Shown here piece by piece: positions 46,507 to 57,521 of a stretch of DNA of 64,000 nt. Source of the stretch: Silene latifolia (taxonomy: Eukaryota > Streptophyta > Magnoliopsida > Caryophyllales > Caryophyllaceae); NCBI RefSeq assembly GCF_048544455.1, contig NC_133534.1:37324217-37388216 (forward strand). The letters are read 5' to 3'. The notes beneath the pieces were generated by a model. The model was not told where the DNA came from. It did not search any database and saw only the letters and a program-made list of their open reading frames with translations. Every line of letters starts with the position of its first letter. Position 1 is the first letter of the stretch. The position numbers and the translations under genes were made by a program.

Positions 46507-47192
46507 ATGTGCATCATTTAACATTTTCTCTTGTGGTTATTGGATAGTGTGCCATATTAGATTGCGGGCATACTTCGCAAGTCGAGATAGGAAGAGTGAT
46601 TTTGGTTACTTTTTATCACAAAAATCTCCCAGTTCTTTCATTTGAGTGACTAGTGAAACCCTAAGAGTCCAACTTAGGTCCCTTTTTGGTCAAAGGCTCG
46701 ATATGAAGTCGAATCTTGAGTTTATCGTGTCAATCTTGGGAGTATAGCTATGTACTTCCACTTTATCGCCTAGAATTTGTTTCTTAGGTATCCGTGCTGT
46801 CTATGTTGGTTACTTGAGCTAAAATTAGGGGGTTGACACCCCGGTAAGACTTTGAGTCGGCATCCTCCACTATTGACCCTTTTTGTCCCGTTTTCGAAGA
46901 AATACTACTTGAATGAGGCAAGTGTATATGCATTTTGAATGGTTCATCTTCATGCTCTATTGGTGGTTAAGCACCATTTTGAATCAAAATTTTGTAGCAA
47001 GACCTCACTTGCCTTACAATAAGGCACTTCCCCTCATGAAGTGCCAAACTGCGAGTTGAAAGGGCACCGGGTAAAGCTAAACCCGATTCGGCTATTGTGA
47101 ATAAAGTGTGAAAAATGGTTAGTATTAATAGGGGTCTTGATACTGTTTAGGTTACTTACTCTGGGACGAGTAAGTCTTAAGTGTGGGGAAGT
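46507..47192 (+). other. 3' non-coding region of element C
   Basis: No coding remnant visible. A gggacgag..aagtcttaagtgtggggaagt stretch parallels the region before the LTRs of A and B. Confidence 0.55.
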
Positions 47193-47417
47193 TGATGCGT
47201 GCCAATTTCGTACTATTTTTCCCTTTATTTCCTTGCTTTTTGGCTCATTTAGAGGTGCTCCACGAGCCTTATCTCGCTATTTTGTGCCCTTGATCCCGTA
47301 CTTTCACTATTTTACTCGTTTGTGTAGGAATGAGCCGAAATTGGATGAAGGAAGCGAGAAATAAAGAGATTCGAGTTAAAGCAAGGAGGAAAAGAGGAGG
47401 AGTTTGCTGAGAAAGGA

Positions 47418-47707
47418 CTCTCTACTAGTAGGCCGGCAACCGGTAGAGAGCTCCCCCCTATGCCTTAGTAAAATTTGAAGACGGAATTGGTGCCAAATGA
47501 CAAATATCTCGCTACCGGTAGCCGGCCTCCCGGTAGAGAGATCCTGAAGATCATGAAAATGAAGAAAAGAAGGCAAATAGGTGTTCCCTACCGGTAGGCC
47601 GGAACCCCCCCGCCGCTATTGAAGACTCAAGAATTGAATTAACTGGACAATATCTCGCTGTCAGTATGGGCACCGGCAGCCGGTCAGCCGGTAGAGGACC
47701 TCTCTAC
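47418..47707. repeat. CTACCGG/CCGGTAG array in LTR C
   Basis: Four sites, each with paired inverted pieces: ctactagtaggccggcaacc + ggtagagag, ctaccggtagccggcctccc + ggtagagag, cctaccggtaggccgg, and accggcagccggtcagccgg + tagagg. The core CTACCGGTAG is a 10-bp palindrome. The array ends 50 bp upstream of the TATA-like box. Confidence 0.82.
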
Positions 47708-47756
47708 ACGCATTCCTACCCACCAACCTCATTTGTAGCTTAATTTTTGGAGATCA

Positions 47757-47766
47757 TATATATACC
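47757..47766 (+). promoter_or_regulatory. TATA-like box of LTR C
   Basis: catatatatacccc, at 564 bp into the LTR, comparable with LTR A (557 bp) and LTR B (441 bp). Confidence 0.55.
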
Positions 47767-48874
47767 CCTCTTCTTTAAATCATTGGACACACTACCCTAG
47801 ATATTTTCAAGCACCTAATATTTATTCAAACTTTGTTAATCAAGCCTTAATCTTTCCTTAATTAAACATTAATCCTCTAGTTAATTAGTATTAATTTAGT
47901 TTTACTCAATAGTTTACATTTGGGTATTGGATTGTAATAGAAGATTTTAAAGAATTTCTTCTCTTATCTAATCAAAGACTCAACCTTTCATTTATGTTGG
48001 TATAATTTCTCATATTTTCTAGTCTCTACATCAATTGTTTACATTTCTATTTCTCTCTTTGTTATTGTTATAAATTATTTCATGTTTTCCATCTTACTTG
48101 TTTATGTTTCATCAATTGTTTATAATTGCTTAAGAATGATGAGTGAGTAGTGACCCCCTAGGGTTTAGGGGGATCCTAAGTGGTATTTAAAGGTATAATT
48201 GGGGGATTAATTATTGGGTTTTGGGTAGAATTGTTAGTCTACTTGTTCATGCACATAAGGTGTTTGTGGGAGTGTGTGAGTGAAAGCTCATACCTTACTT
48301 CATTATTTGCTTAAATGCTCTATATATGAAAGTTTTTAGGGTGTTTTGATAGCATGATTAAGTTAAGATATGATGATTAATGATGGTTATGTGTCCATCT
48401 TTAGGGAGACCAAGAGATTGAGTCTCTTACCTAGACTAATCACTACCCAAACCCGTTTATTTACCCTTGTTTACCTTTACCCACTTAGGGGAACCCGAAG
48501 ACCCTAGTTTAATATAAATCGTCTACATCCTTAGCTTTATCATCATTTTAGTTGCTTCAACTAGTTGCATAAACTTCAAACCCTTTTATTGTTCGACTAA
48601 AATAGACCTAGAACGAATTGAGTAGAAATCCACACCATCGTCGTATTCGACACCCGATAGATACTACCCTTTTATCGGAGTTTATAAATTGTTTTTATAG
48701 TAGGAAATAACGACTAAGATTTCTACTTATCACCTACCTCACTATACGTGGAAGATCTCCACGTCACTTTTTGTGACCTTATCTTGCTCCACTCTACCCC
48801 CACTTTTCCCTCTTTCTGAGGTCCCACGTGGTGCACCTCGATCAGAGACACCCTCTTACCACTTGCATTAAACT

Positions 48875-49335
48875 ATGCCGAGGGCATCTAATGTTGGGTT
48901 GAGGCCGACTTCCCACACTACTAGGGAAGTGGGTCAGTCTTCTAGAGCTCCACGTGTCTCTCCTCATGCTTCTCCACGCACTGCACCCTTCTTTACTACG
49001 GAGACTGAACCTCATCCGGTATACCTGGCTCACTTTATTTGTCTCACTCCTTTTGAGCCCCCACTGGTCATGGATCAGGAGGGGGCGTGATTACCTTTTA
49101 CTTGATATGTGCAGCCGTACAACTAGGATGGAGCTGAACCAGGCTTTAGCCGGATTCCCTATTTACAACCGCTACGCCCGTTCCGGATGGTTGCCACCAA
49201 CTGGGTGGCCACATCCGTCTTACTACCGCTACCCAAAGGGCGGCTACCCTGCCACTGCTGGCACTGCTACTACTGAGTAGGACACAGCTTAGGTGGAGGA
49301 GAGGTACCGCGATTGGCTTGCTTCACGCTCCTGAG
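48875..49335 (+). pseudogene. Coding remnant at the 3' end of the element B gene
   Basis: Two overlapping frames: 48875-49090 (MPRASNVGLRPTS, Ser/Pro-rich) and a second whose end (DYLLLDMCSRTTRMELNQAL, then PTGWPHPSYYRYPKGGYPA) stops at 49278-49280. A frame change near 49085 links them. The Tyr/Pro/Gly-rich tail looks like the C-terminus of a gag- or accessory protein; no known domain recognised. Confidence 0.4.
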
Positions 49336-50955
49336 AGAGGGAGGAGGACGATGATGATTACCTTGCGGGCGGCGACTAGTAGGAGCTGGTTACGACCTCC
49401 TCTTGTTGTTGGCTGGTTTGGGGAGGTCCTTTTGTGCGCCCTATCTTGTGAGTTCTTCTTCCTTTTCTGCTTTACTTGTTTTGCATTTCGTTTTGCGTAC
49501 CCTTTTCCCATATATTTTGATGCTGCTGGTGATTTGTTGATCACAATGAGGGCATTGTGTGATTTGGTTGGGAGAGGGTATGCATCTGTTTGTTTGCATC
49601 CATTTGCATTTTTATTGCATTCTAGTTTGCATATTTCTTGCATTGCCGTATGCATTGTTTCTTCCTTTAATAATAAAAAAAATTTGAAAATTTTTAAAAA
49701 AATTTACAAAAACATGTTTTATTTTGCATATTAGGTCGAGTCGGAACGGCTAGGTAATAATGATGAAACCGCGTCTGTGCTTTTATTTATAGCCCAAGTC
49801 TTGCATTGCCAATGCCTTTTATGTACATTCGTTGCATAGTCTACGAGTTTTTGATTAACTTTACTGAACGAACAGACTTGACTTAATATCGGCAACCTAC
49901 TCAAACTTTCTAAGGTATAGAGCTTAATAAATAATGATATTCATGATCAGTTTCATTTAGGATGTGAGTAGTACTCCTTATAAGATATGTAACATCAAAT
50001 TGCATAAGCATGACATTTTGTCTCTTAGTACCTGTATGCATTCGGTTAGTGGCGGTGTCACGTGTGGAGAGGCATCCTTTTTTTCCCCTATTTTACCCTC
50101 GAGCCTTACATAAGCCAAATTGACTTGTTTTGACCCAATTGTTAACCACATTCCTATATAGCCTACCTTAGTCAAACTAGTACAGTTAATAATTTTAGGT
50201 ACGTGTGTTTTTGTCAATCTTGGCATTCTATTTTGTTATGGATGGGTTTGAATGGAAGAAAGGAATAGAAAAAAAAGTTGGATGAAAATGAAAAGAAAAA
50301 AAACGTGAAAAAAAAGAAGTTGAATAAAAAAGAAAGAAGATGGTTTCACTCCTATGTTGTTATTCCATATTATCTGAGGAGTATTGTGTGTTTTGGTGCG
50401 TGAGTTTTATGCCAGTTTGGCATCGCTTCATCTTATAAGGTTGGGTTGTTGAGCGGGATTTGTTATTATTGGTTTCGTTTTGGAACTAGCTTGGCTCTTA
50501 CCTCCACTATTCCAAATCTTATTGCCTCTTTTACCCAATTACCTCACTTCACCATATTTGTAAGTCATCGACATGTGTCTTGGTCCTGTTTGGTTGGAAT
50601 GCATATGTACGGTCGGTAGACATAATTATCATGTTAGACTGCATGCATGTTCTTATAGGTTGCAGTTAGGTGAGTGTCTTATTTCCTTCTTGTCTCCCAA
50701 TGAATAATCTCACCAAGTTCTTTAACGAGTGATGAGTGACTCGTGAGAGTCCGATATATACGAGTCTTGCAAGGTTGAAGGTTCAGTAGTTGATTCATTA
50801 GTATAACTCGTTTGAAATTGATTTTGTACGTTGGTTTTGGCTGCTTGCATTAAATTGGTTTGGGCGTGTGAAACATAGTTAGCTCTGAGTTTATCTACCG
50901 TTTCATTAGTTGTTTTGTCCTTAGTCTTTGCTTGCTTGGGGACAAGCAAGGGCTT
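49336..50955 (+). other. 3' non-coding region of element B
   Basis: Aligns by eye with 1990-4370 of element A minus the DNA transposon at 2088-2883. The open frame at 49318-49734 is not supported. The PPT ggtttggggaggtt is at 50956-50969. Confidence 0.65.
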
Positions 50956-51240
50956 GGTTTGGGGAGGTTTGATACGTGCCTATTTCATATAATTATTCTA
51001 TTCATTTGCACGCATTTCTATGCTTATTTAGTAGCGACTAGCTACTATTCTCCCATAAATCGTCTACTTTGGGTTACTTTGTGTTTTATGCAGGTTTGGA
51101 CCCAAGACGAGCTAAACAAGCCAAAACTTGTTCCCCATATTGCACTTGGAAGAATTAGAGCTCAGAAATTATCGCCTCGGGACGCGTGAACAAGTGAGGA
51201 AGCACTTTTGGACAGAAGAGTCGTTGCTGATCAGTGACTA

Positions 51241-51336
51241 TAGTCGATCGACCAGTTGCTTCAGTCGATCGACTAAAGTGAAGTTGTGCTTAAGTTTGTT
51301 TAGTCGATCGACCAGATTTTTAGTCGATCGACTAAA
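51241..51336. repeat. AGTCGATCGACT palindrome array in LTR B
   Basis: Four sites in two pairs, each pair an imperfect (agtcgatcgaccag) then perfect (agtcgatcgact) palindrome. The array ends 75 bp upstream of TATAAAAGGG. Confidence 0.88.
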
Positions 51337-51410
51337 ATCCATAACAGACCGTTTTGTTTAAGTTTTATTTTATCCCATTAGTTGCTTGTTTAATAATTTT
51401 CCCGTATCAT

Positions 51411-51420
51411 TATAAAAGGG
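51411..51420 (+). promoter_or_regulatory. TATA box of LTR B
   Basis: TATAAAAGGG, about 440 bp into the LTR. It points towards SmD3 1.76 kb downstream. Confidence 0.65.
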
Positions 51421-51758
51421 GAAACTCGGAATAATATTAGGACATTTTTTGTTTTGCTAAAAATACTGTTAAACGTACCTTTGCTCGAGAATTTTCGGAT
51501 TGCAACTTTGTAACCTTTCTTCCTTATTTCGGTAATTAATTAACCTTCGTTCATTAAGTTCTTAATTTTTATTGTTTTGCTATTATTGTTCTTCTTTATT
51601 AATTGCGAGTTTTATGTTAGATCGTTGTTTACATCTCGTCATAATGTTTAATTCCTTCCTTATTATTATTATTGTTGAATTAGTTAGTTTAATTATGCGT
51701 AGCTAATTTCCCTTTGCTGGGATTAGGGAAGCCATGGTTATAAGACGGTCTTAATTAC

Positions 51759-51990
51759 GAGACGGTCTCTTAATAAGCTTTATTGAGAGACCATTGTACA
51801 ATTTTAAGAAAAAGTGGTACTAAAGGTAATAAAATAGGTACAAATCATGATTAATGATAAAATGGGTACATTTATTATATAAATAGGTACGAAAGTACTA
51901 TGATACGATCAACAACAAAAGGAGTACGAAATATAAATAAAAAGGTACGAAAGGTTGGTCTCTCAATAATTTAGTGAGAGACCGTCTCTC
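51759..51990. mobile_element. MITE copy 1 in LTR B
   Basis: 232 bp with terminal inverted repeats gagacggtctcttaataa and its complement-like end (ttagtgagagaccgtctctc). No ORF. Near-identical to copy 2. Confidence 0.78.
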
Positions 51991-52042
51991 CAAAGTTTTA
52001 GCGTCTCTCCCAAGTTTTATGATTAGGGAATAGGTCTCCTGA

Positions 52043-52274
52043 GAGACGGTCTCTTAATAAGCTTTATTGAGAGACCATTGTACAATTTTAAGAAAAAGTG
52101 GTACTAAAGGTAATAAAATAGGTACAAATCATGATTAATGATAAAATGGGTACATTTATTATGTAAATAGTTACGAAATTACTATGTCACGATCAACAAT
52201 AAAAGGGGTACGAAATACAAATAAAAGGGTACGAAAAATTGGTCTCTCAATAACTTAGTGAGAGACCGTCTCTC
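52043..52274. mobile_element. MITE copy 2 in LTR B
   Basis: 232 bp, near-identical to copy 1. The host sequence tttatgattaggg is present before and after it, so copy 2 probably arose by tandem duplication with host flank. Confidence 0.78.
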
Positions 52275-52832
52275 CCAAGTTTTATGATTAGGTTTGGCAT
52301 AATTATTTGTTTGAGTTGTTAATTGTAGCATTTAATAGAGTTTAATTAACCGAATGCACGCAATTGATTATTTGACTCGGAAGCTTTGACCTAGATCGAA
52401 AAATTGGAAGAAGTTAGACCTGCTACAAACAATAGACCATCATAATTAGAGCGAAAGCTAGATTAGTACTCTAGGGCGAATAACGGACTAGAAAGACCTT
52501 TTCATTACCCCTCAGACCGTATTTATGCCGACCATTGACTTTACCTTTGATTGTTGTTGACCGTGGCGACCTGACATCCTAGTCTTTATCTCTTTATTGA
52601 AATAAATCCCTTTTTCTACATTTATTTCTTCCTTGTTTGCATTTATTTCTTCCTTGTTTGCAATCTAGTTGATAGACAAAACCAATCAACCCCTGGAAAT
52701 TGTTACTTAGACAAACTATATTTAACAGATAGAACACGTTTGTCTCCCTGTGGATTCGATCCCGACTACCTCTACTACATTAGTTTAGGCATGTTGGTTT
52801 ATCTTTGATTAAGTGTGCGATTTAGCCTATCA

Positions 52833-53173
52833 ATCTCCTTGAATTATATATGCAAATTTTCTACCATTTTCAAAATAGAAATAAATTGTATTAATTTTAT
52901 TAATTGTAAAATTCTCTAATATATGTATCTAAAATACCGTGCATTTGCACGTGAGCTACACTAATTAAAAACAACCTCGTAAATTTTCACCAAAATTACC
53001 TTAATTTTTTTTTTTTTTTTTTGTTTTAAAAAAAGCAACTTATTAATTCAAGTTTGTCTTAAGGAGCAAAAGAGGGTTTTAGGGTCTTGAAAAACCCAGT
53101 CGATAAACAAGAATAGAGAGAGAAAATCGCATTTTTTTCATCAATCAACAGTCAGTAATCAAAGAAGAAGAAG
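52833..53173 (+). promoter_or_regulatory. Upstream region and 5' UTR of SmD3
   Basis: 341 bp between the LTR of B and the SmD3 ATG. It holds a T-tract (52998-53022), a gggttttaggg stretch (reverse complement ccctaaaaccc, telo-box-like as in many plant housekeeping genes) at about 53074-53086 and a purine-rich leader aaagaagaagaag before the ATG. No clear TATA box. Promoter function is inferred from position. Confidence 0.5.
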
Positions 53174-56100
53174 ATGAGTAGAAGCTTGGGAATACCAGTG
53201 AAGTTGATGCACGAAGCAACAGGTCACATTGTATCTGTTGAATTAAAAAGTGGTGAACTTTATAGAGGAACCATGATTGAATGTGAAGATAATTGGAATT
53301 GTCAACTTGAAAACATCACGTTTACTGCTAAGGTTTTCTTTTTATTTCTGGGTTTTATTTCTTTTGAGTTTTTCGCATCTGGGTTGTTTGATTTTCTCTT
53401 AATTGATGTGCCAATTTCTTGTTATTTAGAATTTAGTGTAAAGCCTAATTTTTCCATGTTTTAGGGATTGTTTGTTATGTGTTTGAGTTTCATATTTCAT
53501 GTTTGTGCTAGTGTGTGTATATGGTATGGATTATTTGGAGGGTTTAGGGTTACTCTCAAGTTTCGTCTTGAATCTTATGTGAGTGAATTGCTCTTGTTGT
53601 TGCTTTGTAGGAATGCAAATCTTATGTGAGTGAATTGCTCGTAGTTAATTAAATTAGATTCAATTAGATTAGATTTAGGATTAATGTAAGTAATTGCGAG
53701 GTAGACGCTCGGGTTGGTGCGCATATCTGAAGTTCCCACCTCTCCTTGTAGTGGCGACTGGCGAGAGTGTCTTAAGAGTCATTGGGAGACATTGTTGTCC
53801 TTGTATAGAGTTCTTAGAGTGTGCTAACTTATAGCAAGAATCTTATGTCTTTCTTTAAATTGGCTTTTGAATTGCTTTTTTAGTTAGATAGGAGCTAAGG
53901 TTGGGTGGCTTAAATAGGATGATGCCTTCAGAGGATCGGTGCTTGCTTCTTACATATTTGAGGGGTTGTGAGTGGTGGAGGACGGTGTGGTGGTATGCTT
54001 GCAAGTTGCAACTTGCCAATTACTTTTTGAGTATGCCTGCCAGTTATGTAGGTCATCCTTGAGGTTTTGTTTGAATTTTTTGCATGTAGAGAACAAAGGG
54101 TCGTTGATTCAGTAGGCATTCTTGCAGACTTGCAGTGATACGATCTTTGCTTGAGGTGAAAAGAGTTGTGGACTTGTGGCCTGCCTAACTGCCAGCGTTC
54201 CTTACGTGACTCACAAAGTATGATTTATAATTTAGGGGACACAAATAATGGTTTTTATTATGAACAGTGTTCGAGCTAAGATCTAGGCTGTGCTCTATCT
54301 TTCTGTCTGCTGCTTTTCTTTCTTGTAAGATTTTTGGTTTGCCAACTACTCATCATCTAATCACAGATTCTTTGTCATTACTCATCAATGATGGTAAAAA
54401 AAAGCAGGAATATAGATCAACACTGTCAATGGTTGTAGGGGTAGCTCAACAAGTAGACAAACAGTGAAGGTAGCATGGAGCGTTTTAAGTTTTTACTTTT
54501 AATATCGGTTTTAAGAGTTTCCATAGCATTAGAAAATGTAAGAAACAAGCATACACACTATAGTAATTTTTGTTTGGTGCTGCAAAAGGAACATATTTTC
54601 ATCATAGATTGTTTTTTTAGTGTCGTGGGTCACACTATGTTAGATTGTTAGAATAATATTGAAGTCTTTCAATCATTCTGCAACCGATATGGATTTACCA
54701 ATTCTGACAATTATCTTTTCGTTAGACCATCAAATTTTGTTTAAATAAAGTATGATGGTTTGGAAATCTAAAAATAGCTACTTTTGACAGTATTATAGAG
54801 TTCAAACTATGCCAGGTTTTGACGTAAGATAGGAATCGATATCCTGTAATATCCCCTTAGTCATATGGTGAGGCGTCTCCACTCGAGCCAGTTGAAGAAG
54901 AACCTGAAGACAATCAGAAGAAACATCAAAATGGAGGTAATTTCGACCCATAGCCCACCGTAGAAGCTCTCTAATACCAAACGCTTCAGCTTGGCTAGCG
55001 GATTCTGCTTTAAAATTTCGAGCAAAAGAACCAACACACTCCCCCTCCGGTGAGTAGACTACCCATCCAACAGCAGCCCGAAGAGAGTCCACCCAACTAG
55101 CGTCCACTTTAGCTCTATAGGGTGAACATGTGCCTTTTTCCCCCACCAAAAAGAAAGGAAAATGATTACGAATATCACTCCTTAAGGTGTCCATTGGATC
55201 ATAAACACTAAGCCCCATAATGGAGGCTTTAGAGGAAGCGAAAGATTCAGCCTTCATAGTCTCGGTTGATTACTTCTTTAATGTTCAAGCTAACGCAGCA
55301 AATGTGGCTATGAAGGCTGAATCTTTCGCTTCCTCTAAAGCCTCCATTATGGGGCTTAGTGTTTATGATCCAATGGACACCTTAAGGAGTGACATTCGTA
55401 ATCATTTTCCTTTCTTTTTGGTGGGGGAAAAAGGCACATGTTCACCCTATAAAGCTAAAGTGGACGCTAGTTGGGTGGACTCTCTTCGGGCTGCTGTTGG
55501 ATGGGTAGTCTACTCACCGGAGGGGGAGTGTGTTGGTTCTTTTGCTCGAAATTTTAAAGCAGAATCCGCTAGCCAAGCTGAAGCGTTTGGTATTAGAGAG
55601 CTTCTACGGTGGGCTATGGGTCGAAATTACCTCCATTTTGATGTTTCTTCTGATTGTCTTCAGGTTCTTCTTCAACTGGCTCGAGTGGAGACGCCTCACC
55701 ATATGACTAAGGGATATTACAGGATATCGATTCCTATCTTACGTCCTTTCATTGTATTTGTTTTAGTTTTTTACCTCGATGGGTGTGTAAGGTTTTTATT
55801 TACAGCTGCCAAAAAAAAAAAAATATAGTTATCATAATTTCATAATTCATAGGGATGGTCTTGGGTAGTTGACTACTTGTCTTATCATATGTATTGAGGG
55901 TATAGGACTAAAGGCTGGTGTGAAATAGATATTGCGTTTAATCGATGAATGTCTGTGTTACTCTGGCTTCGCTGCAAAAATCAGACTCGACACGGTATCA
56001 AGTGTCGGACACAGCTATTTGTGAAAAAGTTGCATGTTTTGGAAAAAAATGAAGTTAACAGAGTGTCGGGTCAGAAGATCGGAGGGTTTGACACGCAACA

Positions 56101-57314
56101 TACAGCCAAAGTGAATTGTTGAAGTAACATAGTATATGATCACCTGCTCTTGTTTTAATGGTTTCAAAATTAGGTTGCATGAAAGGATTCCTCTATTTCA
56201 TTACCCATTTCCCTGAGAGTGATAATCTCCTTCCATTATCCAATTCAACATTGTGTTTGTTTCATACAGTTGCTAGTAGTTGAGAACTGACATGTATCCA
56301 AGTGTCATTATAAGGAACTTGGTCTTAAGTAGAGTCTAGATTAATGATTTTCCTTCTGTTATTGACTTGGTCATTTAATTACAGGACGGAAAGGTCGCCC
56401 AGCTAGAGCATGTATTCATTCGAGGCAGCAGAGTCAGGTAACTGTTGTTTTGGTATCTGTAAGGTGGTTGCTTAATTTTTTATATGTTGGGGACAGTTCT
56501 TATGTGAAATTGCTATTCAGGTTTATGATCATACCAGATATGCTAAAGAATGCTCCGATGTTTAAACGTCTAGACGCTAAAATTAAGGTAATAAAATTTT
56601 CGACTCTTTTTTTATTACATAACATATGTCTGGGATGACTATGCTTAGCAGATATTCTGATTATCCTTGACTGCCACTTCTCAGGGTAAGAGCACTTCTC
56701 TTGGAGTTGGTCATGGTCGTGCAGCAGCCATGCGAGTAAAGGTAGCCTTTTTCATTCCTTTTCAGGCAGCATTCTTTTATGTTCGCCCTCCGTATTATAG
56801 TGTTCTTCCCATGATGAAAATTGCATCGAGCATTGCGTCAAACGTCTTTTCCTCCGATAATAAGAAGTGTAGCCAGTTTACCGAGTCATTTACTCATTTT
56901 TCTTCATTCTATCATAATCCTTAACCAAAGAATTTTGGCTTTATAGATGCGGGTCATTTGTGAAAGTATTTTTCTTATATAACAAATGGAAGTATTTTAG
57001 TATCACAATTTTAGGTTTATCATTATAACAAATGCAAGTATTTTAGTATCATAATTGTAATGTTTAATATATTTACGTATATGTATAGTAAAAGTTTTGA
57101 AATTTTACCTCTAAAAGTCAAATAGGAAGAATATTGCATTGCGGAGGGAATAGCTATTAGGTATCTGCGCAAGTATATTGATGTTACCTTTCGTTTAATT
57201 CCCCAATACACTTAAATGTAAATATGTAATGATACTTGTTGAATCTCTTTGCAGGCCGCTGGTGGCCGTGCTGCTCCTGTTGGGAGGGCTGTCGTACCAC
57301 CAGTGAGGAGGTGA
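53174..57314 (+). CDS. SmD3: Small nuclear ribonucleoprotein SmD3, five exons
   Basis: Core Sm protein of spliceosomal U snRNPs, part of the heptameric ring on the snRNA Sm site in the nucleus. Exons: 53174-53332, 56385-56437, 56521-56587, 56685-56741, 57255-57314; all introns GT-AG, frames join, 131 aa as expected for the family. Sm1 motif: GHIVSVELKSGELYRG..ECEDNWNCQLENI; Sm2: HVFIRGSRVRFMIIPDML-type across exons 2-3. The C-terminal tail (GHGRAAAMR..AAGGRAAP) is GR/AR-rich, typical of SmD3. It ends VPPVRR-TGA. It appears intact. Intron 1 is 3.05 kb and carries a large inverted repeat (see 54821). Confidence 0.95.
54821..55259 (-). repeat. Left arm of the 439-bp inverted repeat in SmD3 intron 1
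   Basis: Starts gacgtaagat and ends ccttcatag. It is the reverse complement of 55308-55745 with only about three differences (an extra C in ccccttag, an A/G and a T/C change). It carries an RNase H-like reading frame on the minus strand. Confidence 0.93.
55260..55307. other. 48-bp loop of the inverted repeat
   Basis: Unpaired spacer; on the plus strand it continues the reading frame of the right arm (SVDYFFNVQANAANV). Confidence 0.85.
55308..55745 (+). repeat. Right arm of the 439-bp inverted repeat
   Basis: Starts ctatgaagg and ends cttacgtc; complement of the left arm. Confidence 0.93.
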
Positions 57315-57520
57315 AGTTTGTTTCGTTAAAGCTAGATTCAAGCAGCCATTGTTGAGAGCGAACAGACCAACTCATGGTGTGTGTTAAGTTGTTAACACTC
57401 TTTTGTTTCCCGAACCCAGAGCGATGTATGAAAATGATGTGAATTTGGAATGACATTGTGTAGCTAATCACTATCTAGTTTGGAATGACATTTATGGCTT
57501 ACGTCCTTTTTGCATATCTA
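57315..57520 (+). other. 3' UTR region of SmD3
   Basis: Non-coding; end of the transcript not identifiable. A tttggaatgaca phrase occurs twice (57446 and 57479). Confidence 0.5.
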
Positions 57521-57521
57521 G

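Larger units (their letters stand above)
46507..48732 (+). mobile_element. LTR retrotransposon C, 3' part
   Basis: Internal 3' region (46507-47192, non-coding, ending in the PPT gtgtggggaagt) and the 3' LTR. The 5' part lies beyond E, outside the window. Layout (PPT, LTR starting TGATGCGTGCC) is like A and B, but the sequence is more diverged. Confidence 0.72.
47193..48732 (+). repeat. 3' LTR of element C
   Basis: 1540 bp, TGATGCGTGC to CTTATCA. It contains the CCGGTAG array at 47418-47707 and a TATA-like box at 47757. No gene. Confidence 0.75.
48733..52832 (+). mobile_element. LTR retrotransposon B, 3' part
   Basis: End of a coding region, a long 3' non-coding region related to that of A, a PPT and a complete 3' LTR (50970-52832, TGATACGTGCC to CCTATCA with matching 5-bp ends TGATA/TATCA). 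Its 5' part is separated by the insertion of C and lies outside the window. It is the outermost element of the nest. Confidence 0.75.
50970..52832 (+). repeat. 3' LTR of element B
   Basis: 1863 bp including about 550 bp of MITE-derived insertion (51735-52290). Contains the AGTCGATCGACT array and TATA box. Ends CCTATCA; 341 bp separate it from the SmD3 start codon. Confidence 0.8.
55220..55828 (+). pseudogene. LINE-like RNase H fragment with poly(A) tail
   Basis: Open frame on the plus strand with VDASWVDSLRAAVGWVV (first Asp), SQAEAFGIRELLRWAM (Glu) and DVSSDCLQVLLQL (Asp), the pattern of plant non-LTR RNase H (RVT_3-like) domains. The 3' end leads through a T-rich stretch into a run of A at 55811-55823, as at LINE 3' ends. 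It is only the C-terminal part of a LINE ORF2; the left arm is an inverted duplicate of it. No target duplication is evident. Confidence 0.65.
53333..56384 (+). other. Intron 1 of SmD3
   Basis: Starts GTTTTC and ends TTACAG. Apart from the inverted repeat at 54821-55745, nothing is recognised; a 22-bp direct repeat (atcttatgtgagtgaattgc) lies at 53573 and 53617. Confidence 0.85.

Noticed and set aside
49318..49734. 138-codon plus-strand ORF
   Set aside because: Falls in the non-coding 3' region shared with element A, where it is not conserved.
54821..55828. Twin-priming inversion of a LINE
   Set aside because: Twin priming inverts adjacent, not duplicate, segments; here both arms hold the same sequence.
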